Shown piece by piece: positions 48,344 to 56,320 of a DNA stretch of 64,000 nt; position 1 is the stretch's first letter, and each line of letters starts with the position of its first letter. Origin of the DNA: an uncultured Candidatus Binatia bacterium (GTDB lineage Bacteria; Desulfobacterota; Binatia; Bin18); contig OY282457.1 of assembly GCA_958296235.1 (NCBI GenBank), forward strand, positions 1,240,501 through 1,304,500, in the 5' to 3' direction. The position numbers and the translations under genes were made by a program. A model generated the notes under the pieces. The model ran no database searches and was not told where the DNA came from. It saw nothing but the letters and a program-made list of their open reading frames with translations.

Positions 48344-48730
48344 CTAGGCGCTGCTGCGTCCAGCATCGACGCTCCACATCCCTGAGCCATGCGCCGAGAT
48401 AAACAAAAAGGCAAAACAGTAGACAACGGCCAGCTCCCCCTGATTCTGAATCGGGAGGAGCGCGTTCATGCCGTGCGCCATCCAATAGGCGGCTGCCATC
48501 AGGCCGCTACAGATAAAGGCGGCCCAACCGGTCATCAGTCCGATCATCACCAGCGCCCCGCCAACCAGCTCAATAGTCCCCGCAACATAGATGATAAACG
48601 CGGGCGCTTCCGGTGGCGGCAAGGGGAAGCCCAACAGCTTCTGGGTCCCGTGGAAGAGGAAGGTGAATCCCAAGACGATCCGCATCAGCGCATACGTCTG
48701 TCCTCCATATGCTCCCATAAACGAGGCCAT
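48344..48730 (-). CDS. DoxX family membrane protein
   Basis: Inner-membrane protein of 128 residues with four predicted helices: YALMRIVLGFTFLFHGTQKLL, then APAFIIYVAGTIELVGGALVMIGL, WAAFICSGLMAAAYWMAHGM and ELAVVYCFAFLFISAHG. This is the DoxX/DUF417-like pattern; members have been linked to thiosulfate:quinone oxidoreductase and oxidative-stress complexes. The ATG at 48730 is set by AAAGGAGGG upstream; the frame is open to 48790. Confidence 0.88.
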   Translation of the reverse strand: MASFMGAYGGQTYALMRIVLGFTFLFHGTQKLLGFPLPPPEAPAFIIYVAGTIELVGGALVMIGLMTGWAAFICSGLMAAAYWMAHGMNALLPIQNQGELAVVYCFAFLFISAHGSGMWSVDAGRSSA

Positions 48731-48838
48731 AGCGTCCCTCCTTTGGCCTGGATTTCCCCCGTCATAGCAATGTCGGAGAGAGAATATCAAGCGAATTCTT
48801 GGAGCATCGGCGCGTACTCATCCAGAAACGCACGCGGA

Positions 48839-49897
48839 TCAATACTTTCCCATCACCTTTTCGGCAAAGTCGGTCATCTGCCTGACCGGGTCGTCGTCCA
48901 TGACCTGAAAGGCAAAATGCGACAGACCGGCGTCTTCGAGGGCGTGGATGCGCGCAATAATCTCGTCCGGCTGACCAATGATGGCTACCACCTCGGCCAG
49001 TTCCGGCACGATAAATTCTGCCTCGTCTGCACGCGGGTAAATGATATGGCCTTCGTGCAGGGTGAGATGCCGCGTGTCCGCGGGCAGGCCGGCGGCATAT
49101 TGTTTATACCGCTCAACCCATTCCGCCACCACCGGAACAGGCGGTAACAGGTCCGTTCCCCATTCCACTTGGACATGCAGGAAATTCATAATGAACGGGG
49201 CGACCAGGCTCATGATGCGCGGCGTCGCGGTTGTCTCGCCAGGAGAGAGCACCGCGGTGGGGAAGAAACATTTTGAGGGCACGTCACCCGGTGATTTGCC
49301 ACGCTTGTGGGCCGCGTCAGCAATGATAGCCCGGGCCGCCCGCAAGCCGTCCGGGTCTATGCCCCAGGTGATATGGCCGTCCGATTCCGAGCCGCAATAG
49401 GCCAGGGTCTTGGGACCCAGGGCAGAGATGCTGACCGTCACCGGGTCTTTGAGGTTGATATAATTGCGGTGCGGATGCAGAAAACGGACAGCGTGCTCTT
49501 CACCCTCCTCCCGGAGCGTTCCCGTCTCACCGGCCAGTAAGGCCTGGACCAAGCGCACTTCCTTTTTCATGCGCGTCAGGCTGATGGGTCGCAGGCCCAT
49601 CGTCAGCCGAGCGGTATTTCCGGTTCCCACGCCTAATTCAACCCGGCCAGGAGCGAGCTGGTTAATAGTCGCAATCGAATGGGCAATGGTCGGGGCCAGG
49701 CGCGTGGTCGGCACGGCCACGCCAGTTCCGAGTCGAATCGTGGCGGTCTTATGCGCGGCCAAGGCCATAGTCGCATAGACGTCCGAATAGATCATCTGCG
49801 AGTCATAAAACCAGGCCTGGCTATAGCCCAGCCGCTCTGCCAATGCGACCAACTCAAAATCGCCGACACGCGAAGGAAAGGTGACACCAAAGTCCAT
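48839..49897 (-). CDS. LLM class oxidoreductase, MER/FGD-like
   Basis: Luciferase-like TIM barrel of 352 residues: MDFGVTFPSRVGDFELVALAE, LGYSQAWFYDSQMIYSD, IRLGTGVAVPTTRLAPTIAH, LAPGRVELGVGTGNTARLT, and VSISALGPKTLAYCGSESDG. These motifs resemble F420-dependent methylene-H4MPT reductase-like subfamilies. AGGAGAAGCGG precedes the ATG at 49897; the frame extends to 50023 without support. Divergent from the second restriction-modification pair, with a 17-bp palindrome in the shared upstream region. Confidence 0.87.
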   Translation of the reverse strand: MDFGVTFPSRVGDFELVALAERLGYSQAWFYDSQMIYSDVYATMALAAHKTATIRLGTGVAVPTTRLAPTIAHSIATINQLAPGRVELGVGTGNTARLTMGLRPISLTRMKKEVRLVQALLAGETGTLREEGEEHAVRFLHPHRNYINLKDPVTVSISALGPKTLAYCGSESDGHITWGIDPDGLRAARAIIADAAHKRGKSPGDVPSKCFFPTAVLSPGETTATPRIMSLVAPFIMNFLHVQVEWGTDLLPPVPVVAEWVERYKQYAAGLPADTRHLTLHEGHIIYPRADEAEFIVPELAEVVAIIGQPDEIIARIHALEDAGLSHFAFQVMDDDPVRQMTDFAEKVMGKY

Positions 49898-50015
49898 CCG
49901 CTTCTCCTCTTCAAGTGGAATGCAGCATGAATATCGGGACAGCGGGCCGAGGTCCAGCCGCAGGGCGTTACGTCTGACACGATATTGACCTCCTGTAGGG
50001 AAGTCTTGACGAATA

Positions 50016-50032
50016 GTAAACAAATTGTTTAC
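50016..50032. promoter_or_regulatory. 17-bp perfect palindrome, candidate operator
   Basis: GTAAACAA-A-TTGTTTAC lies in the 260-base divergent region between the LLM gene and the restriction gene. TTGACG at 50006-50011 could be a -35 overlapping it on the plus strand; the -10 is weak. The form suits a TetR-like or controller-protein dimer. Confidence 0.5.
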
Positions 50033-50157
50033 TGCTGCCTGTGATTCGATCGTTCCGTGATACTGAGACGGAAAAAATCTTCAAGCGTCAATTCCTCCAC
50101 ACATTTCCGCGCGGTATTCAACAGCGAGCGTTAAAGTGAAACCGCATTAGGAGTACG

Positions 50158-50805
50158 ATGGCCGACTTGACAGTTGAGCTTCTCAGAGCCGAAGCCGGGA
50201 CGTTTGCCGAAATCGAATCTGGCCACGATGAACCAGCCCTGTATGGAGTGACGGATGGCAAGGCCGTTGGAACCTACTTCGAGCAGAAGTTCCAGGCTTA
50301 TCTTCACAAGTACGACTACGAAGAGGGCTCGTCAGCTAAGGGCATCGATTTCCCCAGCCTTGGGGTTGACATGAAGGTCACGAGCATCAGGCAGCCGCAG
50401 TCTTCTTGTCCTTACAAATCCGCAAGACAGAAAATCTATGGACTGGGCTATGCGTTACTAATCTTCGTCTACGAGAAGACCGATAGCCCCACCACAGCAA
50501 CCGGCCGTCTCAACATCCAACACGTGATCTTTGTGGAAGCGAGCCGCACGGCCGATTTCCAGATGACCACGGGGCTCCTCGCTGTCCTTAAAAACGAAGG
50601 TAATAAGGACGACCTTATCGCCTTTATGAGCGACAGAATGCTTCCGGTAGACGACATCGAGGCGTCTAATATAGCTGACGAATTGTTGGAACACCCCCCC
50701 GAGACCGGCTTTCTCACGATCTCCAACGCGCTTCAATGGCGGCTGCAATACCGTCGCGTTATAGACAGGGCCGGCTCAGTCCCAGGAGTGATTCGCGTCA
50801 AATGA
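50158..50805 (+). CDS. Type II restriction endonuclease, PD-(D/E)XK-like
   Basis: 215 residues. The nuclease core is GIDFPSLGVDMKVTS followed by IRQPQSSCPY, giving Asp64 and Asp71-x-Lys73 as the catalytic triplet, with GTYFEQKFQAYL (Glu42) before it. Followed at once, with an ATGA overlap, by a DNA adenine methyltransferase, which supports a restriction role. AGGAG lies upstream of the ATG. Recognition sequence cannot be read from the protein. Confidence 0.8.
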   Translation: MADLTVELLRAEAGTFAEIESGHDEPALYGVTDGKAVGTYFEQKFQAYLHKYDYEEGSSAKGIDFPSLGVDMKVTSIRQPQSSCPYKSARQKIYGLGYALLIFVYEKTDSPTTATGRLNIQHVIFVEASRTADFQMTTGLLAVLKNEGNKDDLIAFMSDRMLPVDDIEASNIADELLEHPPETGFLTISNALQWRLQYRRVIDRAGSVPGVIRVK

Positions 50806-52382
50806 GTCCTAAAGCTGCCAAACAGACAGTGGAGTTTGGCGATTTCCAGACTCCCCTGCCCCTAGCAAAATCGGTATGCAGTCTCCTGCTCCGCGCTGGT
50901 TTTGAGCCTTCCTCCATAATTGAGCCTACGTGCGGCCAAGGCGCTTTTCTCGCCGCAGCTCTTGAGGCGTTTCCAGATGCGACAGTACGAGGTTACGAAT
51001 ACAATCCAGCCTATGCTGAAGCGGCCCATCGGACCGTGTCTCAGTTTTCTCAGGCGACGGTACAAAAGGGGGACTTCTTTCGGCTTGATTGGGATGCAGA
51101 ACTCTCGAAGCTCCCAGAACCGCTGCTCGTCCTCGGCAACCCGCCCTGGGTAACTAACGCTGCGGTTGGCTCCTTGGGCGGCAGTAACCTGCCGGAGAAG
51201 TCAAACCTCGATGGCTTACGCGGAATCGACGCCCTGACAGGACGCGCAAATTTCGACATCTCGGAATGGATGTTGCGAGAAAACCTGCGCTGGCTCAGGG
51301 GACGGCGCGGAGCAATCGCGGCGCTGTGTAAGACGAGCGTCGCCCGGAAGGTCCTCATACATGCCTGGTCTGCATCCCTCCCGATCAAGTCGGCAACGCT
51401 CTATCGACTTGACGCCCAGCGAGAGTTCGGCGTCTCGGTGGACGCCTGCCTCCTCTTCGTTTGCCTGGCCCCAGGGGCCCAAACCCACGAGGGTGCCGTC
51501 TACGATACGTTGAACGCTCCAAGGCCATCGTCAAGCTTCGGGATGAGAGATGGTCGCCTTGTATCCGACTTGGAGACTTACGGACGGCTTCACTCCTTCT
51601 GCTCGGACGGTCTGACCGGATGGCGTTCAGGGGTAAAGCACGACTGTAGTCGGGTCTTTGAGTTGTCAGTCAAGAACGGAGCATTGGTTAATGGCCTTGG
51701 TGAAGTCGTATCGCTGGAGACCGATGTCGTCTTTCCCCTGGTGAAGAGTTCTGATGTCGCCAGTCACCGCCCTCCCCGGAAATATCTCTTAGTTCCCCAC
51801 CGGTCTATGGATGAATCGCCGCACCAGCTTCGCAGCCGCGCGCCTCGGGCGTGGCGTTACTTAACCGCTCACGAAGGTGCGCTTGAAGCTCGCGCCAGCT
51901 CTGTCTACAAGAAGAGGCCAAAGTTCTCGATCTTCGGAATCGGACCATATTCCTTCGCTCCTTGGAAAGTCGCGATCTCAGGACTCTACAAGAGCCTGCG
52001 CTTCACAAAGATCGGACCGATTGATGGACGGCCCATACTGCTTGACGATACCTGCTACTTCTTCCCATGTGACAGCGAGGAGGAATGTCTTTGCTTGTAT
52101 GAACTCATATCGTCACCACTTGCGCTCAAGTTCTGGTCCTCTCTCATATTCTGGGACTCCAAACGTCCGATTACGGCTAAGCTGCTGAATCTGCTGGACC
52201 TTGCCAGTCTGGCAAAAAAGACAGGGGCCTGGACTCCGACAACGCGGCGGATCGCGGAACGGCAAATGACCGCCTACTCAACCGGTTCACACCAGCCCAT
52301 GCTTTTTCGGGAATCGTTTTCCCAGTACGGATTGACGGAGAAAGTATTCAACCCTTTAGCCAACGAGAAGAATAAGAAGTAG
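50802..52382 (+). CDS. N6-adenine DNA methyltransferase of a type II system
   Basis: 526 residues. S-adenosylmethionine motif I is IIEPTCGQGAFLAAAL (residues 41-49 core), motif IV is LGNPPWVTNA (NPPW at 113-116), as in gamma-class adenine methyltransferases with a C-terminal target-recognition region. The ATG at 50802 overlaps the nuclease stop; the frame begins earlier inside the nuclease gene but has no support there. It is followed by a TPR-methyltransferase gene 6 bases on, in the same direction. Confidence 0.88.
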   Translation: MSPKAAKQTVEFGDFQTPLPLAKSVCSLLLRAGFEPSSIIEPTCGQGAFLAAALEAFPDATVRGYEYNPAYAEAAHRTVSQFSQATVQKGDFFRLDWDAELSKLPEPLLVLGNPPWVTNAAVGSLGGSNLPEKSNLDGLRGIDALTGRANFDISEWMLRENLRWLRGRRGAIAALCKTSVARKVLIHAWSASLPIKSATLYRLDAQREFGVSVDACLLFVCLAPGAQTHEGAVYDTLNAPRPSSSFGMRDGRLVSDLETYGRLHSFCSDGLTGWRSGVKHDCSRVFELSVKNGALVNGLGEVVSLETDVVFPLVKSSDVASHRPPRKYLLVPHRSMDESPHQLRSRAPRAWRYLTAHEGALEARASSVYKKRPKFSIFGIGPYSFAPWKVAISGLYKSLRFTKIGPIDGRPILLDDTCYFFPCDSEEECLCLYELISSPLALKFWSSLIFWDSKRPITAKLLNLLDLASLAKKTGAWTPTTRRIAERQMTAYSTGSHQPMLFRESFSQYGLTEKVFNPLANEKNKK

Positions 52383-52388
52383 TACGGC

Positions 52389-53399
52389 ATGTCTGCCCGG
52401 AGCAGTATCGACCAGGCGATCGAACATCATATCAACGGTCAGTTGGACCAGGCCCTCGGACTCTACGTGCAGGCCCTTCAAGAGGACCCGCGGACCCCGG
52501 GGGCCGCGGACCTCATATCGGCTATCCTCCGCACCTATCTCGAATTGGCCCTGGCTTTGATGAAAACAGGCCGGGATAAGAAAGCCATCCAGAGCTTTCA
52601 GCGCGTCCTGGCCATCCAGCCCGATGAGCCTGTGGCACATGCCTATCTCAGTCGGCTCTTCATCTCGGGCAATGATTTACACCAGGCGACGCTGCACCTG
52701 CGCCACTATCTGCGCCTGGCGCCGGAGGATCACATCGGGGCCAGGCTGCTCCTCGCCTATACGGGCGCAGAGGCAGTCCCGGAGCGACCCGCGCCGGCCT
52801 ATATTACGCGCTTATACGATAACTACGCCGCCTCGTACGACCAGAAGCTAGTCAACAGCCTGCGTTACCAGTGCCCGGAGTTGATTCGGGCGGCATTGCA
52901 GCGCCACTGTCAGGATAAAGTTGCCATTCTTGACCTGGGCTGCGGGACCGGCCTGTGTGGCCAGGCCGTCAGCTCGATGGCCACACGCCTGGATGGTGTG
53001 GACCTGTCTCCACAAATGCTGGCCAAAGCCCGGCAGCGCGCCATCTATAATGAGCTGGCAGTTGACGACCTCTACCCCTTTCTGGAGAAAAAAGCGGGCG
53101 GTTATGATGCCATTGTCGCCGCCGGCGTGTTTGAACATATCGGCGACCCCCGCCACGTCTTCCAGGCCACGTTCGGCGCACTCCGGGACGCCGGTTTGTT
53201 CATTTTCACGGCTGAAGACAACCCCACCCAGGATTTGAGCGTGAACAGCTCCGGCTACTATATGCACGGCCAGACCTATCTGGCAGCGCGCGCGACACAG
53301 TGCGGGTTCGCCGTCAGTTCTCTTGAATCGGTCACGTTGCGCTTTGATAACGGCGCGCCGGTCCGGGGGCTGTGTGTCGTGCTGCGCAAGACCCCGTAG
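52389..53399 (+). CDS. TPR-repeat protein with C-terminal class I methyltransferase
   Basis: 336 residues. Residues 1-125 hold about three TPR helices pairs (AIEHHINGQLDQALGLYVQA, ALALMKTGRDKKAIQSFQRV, AYLSRLFISGNDLHQATLHL). A methyltransferase follows: YDNYAASYDQKLVNSLRY, motif I AILDLGCGTGLCGQAVS, GVDLSPQMLAKAR, and YDAIVAAGVFEHIGDPRHVF. Target unknown. It lies just after the restriction-modification pair but is of a chromosomal type found widely, so linkage to restriction is probably accidental. Confidence 0.87.
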   Translation: MSARSSIDQAIEHHINGQLDQALGLYVQALQEDPRTPGAADLISAILRTYLELALALMKTGRDKKAIQSFQRVLAIQPDEPVAHAYLSRLFISGNDLHQATLHLRHYLRLAPEDHIGARLLLAYTGAEAVPERPAPAYITRLYDNYAASYDQKLVNSLRYQCPELIRAALQRHCQDKVAILDLGCGTGLCGQAVSSMATRLDGVDLSPQMLAKARQRAIYNELAVDDLYPFLEKKAGGYDAIVAAGVFEHIGDPRHVFQATFGALRDAGLFIFTAEDNPTQDLSVNSSGYYMHGQTYLAARATQCGFAVSSLESVTLRFDNGAPVRGLCVVLRKTP

Positions 53400-53440
53400 C
53401 GAACCGACCAAAAGAGCCAGGGACGCTGCGCGGAGGCTGC

Positions 53441-55750
53441 CTACTCAACCGTCTCTACTGGCGGAGCCGGCTCTTCCTCTTCGCTGTCCACCGGAGCGTA
53501 GGAAAACGTCAGCTTTTCCTCATCAAAGTCGATCTCGACCTCGCCCCCTTCCTGGAGCTGCCCAAACAGAATCTCATCCGCCAGCACCTGTTTCACCTCA
53601 GTCTGGATCAAACGAGCCATCGGGCGGGCGCCAAAGGTTTTGTCATAGCCCTTTTCCGCCAGATACCGGCGCGCGGCCGGCGTCAGCGTAATGGACACCT
53701 TGCGTTCGGTGAGCTGCTCAACCAGTTCCTTCACGAACTTTTCAACCACCCGCTCAATGGCCTGCATGGGCAGGGAGCGAAAGTGCACGATGGCGTCCAG
53801 GCGGTTCCGAAATTCCGGGCTGAAGAGCTTCTCAATTGCCTGCTGATCCTTGCCTTCGTTTGAGATATTGCCAAAGCCAATGGCATGCGCCGCTATCTCA
53901 CGGGCACCGGCATTGCTGGTCATGATAATAATTACATGCCGGAAGTCGGCCTTTTTGCCGTTGTTGTCGGTCAGGGTGGCGTGGTCCATGACCTGCAATA
54001 AAATATTGAACAGATCGGGATGGGCTTTTTCGATCTCGTCCAGCAAGAGAACCGCGTGCGGATTGCGCGTGACCGCGTCGGTCAGCAGCCCGCCCTGATC
54101 AAAGCCGACGTATCCCGGCGGCGCGCCAATCAGACGCGAGACCGTATGCTTCTCCATATACTCGCTCATGTCAAAGCGCAGAAACTGGAGGCCCAGGGTT
54201 TCGGCCAGCTGCTTGGCGACCTCGGTTTTACCCACTCCGGTCGGCCCCGAGAACAAAAACGAGCCAACGGGCTTTTCGGGCTGGCCCAGGCCGGCGCGCG
54301 CCAGCCGAATCGCCCGCACCAGGGTTTCAATCGCCGTATCCTGCCCAAAGACCACTCCCTTGAGGTCGGCATCCAGACTTTGTAAGCGTTCCTTGTCTGA
54401 AGCGGAAACGCTGCGGGGCGGTATCCGGGCGATTTTAGCCACAATGGACTCGATGTCGGTATCCTGAATAATTTTTTTGCCGTCTTCCTCTGGAGCGGGA
54501 CGAATCTGAAAGGACGCCCCCACCTCGTCAATCACATCAATCGCCTTGTCCGGCAGAAAACGGTCGTTGATATATTTTGCCGACAGTTCGGCCGCGGCCT
54601 TGAGGGCGTCATGCGTATATTCCACCCCGTGATGTTCTTCGTAGTGCGGCTTGAGGCCGTTCAGAATTTCCACGGCGTCTTCAATGCTCGGCTCGTGGAC
54701 TTCGATTTTTTGAAATCGCCGCGCCAGGGCGCGGTCCCGCTCAAAATAGCTCCGGTACTCGTGATAGGTAGTGGCGCCGATACAGCGCAGCTTGCCAGAC
54801 GCTAACGCCGGTTTGAGAATATTCGAGGCGTCCATTGACCCGCCGCTGGTTGCGCCGGCCCCGACTATGGTGTGAATTTCATCGATAAACAGGATGGCCC
54901 CCGGTTGTTTGTCAAGCGCTTTCAGCACGGCTTTGAGCCGCTCTTCAAACTGACCCCGGAATTTTGTGCCGGCCAGGACGGAACCCATATCGAGCGAGTA
55001 GATGCGAACCTCTTTTAAGACGTCGGGCACCTCGCCCGCGGAAATCTTGAGCGCCAGGCCGTCTGCAATCGCGGTCTTGCCCACCCCCGAATCGCCGACA
55101 TAGATCGGGTTGTTCTTGCGCCGCCGGCACAACACATGAATGGTGCGCTCAATCTCGACCTCACGCCCGATCAGCGGATCAATATCCCCGTCTTGGGCCT
55201 TTTGTACGAGATTGGTCGTAAACGCCTCAAGCGGGTCTTTGGCCGAACGTGGCTCGCCGTCTTCGTCGGGACTGTCCTGCGCAGAGCCGGGCCCGGCTTC
55301 TTCGTCGGACGGCGTTTTGGAAATGCCGTGCGAGATATAATTGAGTACATCCAGCCGGGTTACGCCGTGCTTCTCCAGGAGATAGACCGCGTGACTGTTG
55401 TCTTCACGAAACAGGGCAACAAAGAAATTGCGCGTCTCAATGACTTCTTTGCCGGCGGATTGCACATGGGCCGCGGCCCGCTGCAAGACCCGATGAAAGG
55501 CCAGGGTCTGCTGGGGGTCAACCTCACCGGCATCCTCCGGCAGCGACTCCAGATTCTCTTTGAGAAATTCCTCAAGGTCGGCCTGGAGCTCTTTGACGTC
55601 TCCGCCGCACTGCCGGACAATCTCGGCGACGGTCTCATCGAACAGCAAGGCGTGCAGCACATGTTCCAGACATAAAAACTCATGCCGCCGCCGCCGGGCT
55701 TCGTTAATTGCCAGACTAATCGTGACTTCCAGTTCTCGACTAATTCGCAT
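53441..55750 (-). CDS. clpA: Clp protease ATPase subunit ClpA
   Basis: AAA+ unfoldase that feeds ClpP. 769 residues: an N-domain with two Clp repeats (NEARRRRHEFLCLEHVLHAL), AAA module 1 with GDSGVGKTAIADGLAL and LFIDEIHTIVGAG, AAA module 2 with SGPTGVGKTEVAKQLAE and VLLLDEIEKAHPDLFN, and AHAIGFGNIS containing the IGF-type loop that docks on ClpP. No long middle domain, which separates ClpA from ClpB and ClpC. It is 22 bases after clpS in the usual clpS-clpA order. The C-terminus ends in an acidic Glu/Pro-rich tail. Confidence 0.96.
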   Translation of the reverse strand: MRISRELEVTISLAINEARRRRHEFLCLEHVLHALLFDETVAEIVRQCGGDVKELQADLEEFLKENLESLPEDAGEVDPQQTLAFHRVLQRAAAHVQSAGKEVIETRNFFVALFREDNSHAVYLLEKHGVTRLDVLNYISHGISKTPSDEEAGPGSAQDSPDEDGEPRSAKDPLEAFTTNLVQKAQDGDIDPLIGREVEIERTIHVLCRRRKNNPIYVGDSGVGKTAIADGLALKISAGEVPDVLKEVRIYSLDMGSVLAGTKFRGQFEERLKAVLKALDKQPGAILFIDEIHTIVGAGATSGGSMDASNILKPALASGKLRCIGATTYHEYRSYFERDRALARRFQKIEVHEPSIEDAVEILNGLKPHYEEHHGVEYTHDALKAAAELSAKYINDRFLPDKAIDVIDEVGASFQIRPAPEEDGKKIIQDTDIESIVAKIARIPPRSVSASDKERLQSLDADLKGVVFGQDTAIETLVRAIRLARAGLGQPEKPVGSFLFSGPTGVGKTEVAKQLAETLGLQFLRFDMSEYMEKHTVSRLIGAPPGYVGFDQGGLLTDAVTRNPHAVLLLDEIEKAHPDLFNILLQVMDHATLTDNNGKKADFRHVIIIMTSNAGAREIAAHAIGFGNISNEGKDQQAIEKLFSPEFRNRLDAIVHFRSLPMQAIERVVEKFVKELVEQLTERKVSITLTPAARRYLAEKGYDKTFGARPMARLIQTEVKQVLADEILFGQLQEGGEVEIDFDEEKLTFSYAPVDSEEEEPAPPVETVE

Positions 55751-55772
55751 GGTAAGGACTCCCGACCGCTCG

Positions 55773-56096
55773 CTAGGCTTCTTCCATACTGCACTTTAAG
55801 GGGAATTCATGTTTCTTGGCTAAACTCTCCACGCGGGAAACTTTCGCTTCCGCCACCTCATAGGTATACACGCCCGCCACGCCAGTCCCCTGCCGATGGA
55901 CATGCAGCATAATCTGGGTGGCCTTGGTCGCATCGTGACGAAAGACGCTCTGGAGGATGTAGACCACAAACTCCATGGTCGTGTAGTCATCGTTATGTAA
56001 CAGGACCTTGTAGAGCGGTGGCTTCTTGAGCTTTTTTTCGGTTTCGGTAACTACGCCGTGATCGAGATCTGTGTCACGATCATGCTGATCTCTCAT
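55773..56096 (-). CDS. clpS: ATP-dependent Clp protease adaptor ClpS
   Basis: Delivers N-degron substrates to ClpAP. 107 residues: a charged flexible N-terminus, then PPLYKVLLHNDDYTTMEFVVYIL, the binding-pocket motif with the ND pair, MLHVHRQGTGVAGVYTYEVAE containing the HxxG-like segment, and AKKHEFPLKCSMEE. Directly upstream of clpA on the same strand. Confidence 0.96.
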   Translation of the reverse strand: MRDQHDRDTDLDHGVVTETEKKLKKPPLYKVLLHNDDYTTMEFVVYILQSVFRHDATKATQIMLHVHRQGTGVAGVYTYEVAEAKVSRVESLAKKHEFPLKCSMEEA

Positions 56097-56320
56097 AACA
56101 CCCTCGCACTCTGCATCTACTCCTCTGCTTCCATACCGCGATCAGAGGGGCGAGACAAGCGTGCAGCCGCCCCACCTGTCACCCTCACCCAGACATCACC
56201 CTGAACTGCCTGTACCAATTGCCAAGGACAAAGTACGTCTGGTATCCCTATGCGCACAGTCCCCACACGCGACCAGATGATATCTGGTCAAGCGGGGATA
56301 GCTCTCTCTACGGAGGCAGT

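Noticed and set aside
49792-49980. GTG-started 62-codon frame with a strong AGGAGGT site before the LLM gene
   Set aside because: The ribosome-binding site is good, but the frame overlaps the LLM start in another phase and its translation shows no pattern. A leader role is possible but not supported.
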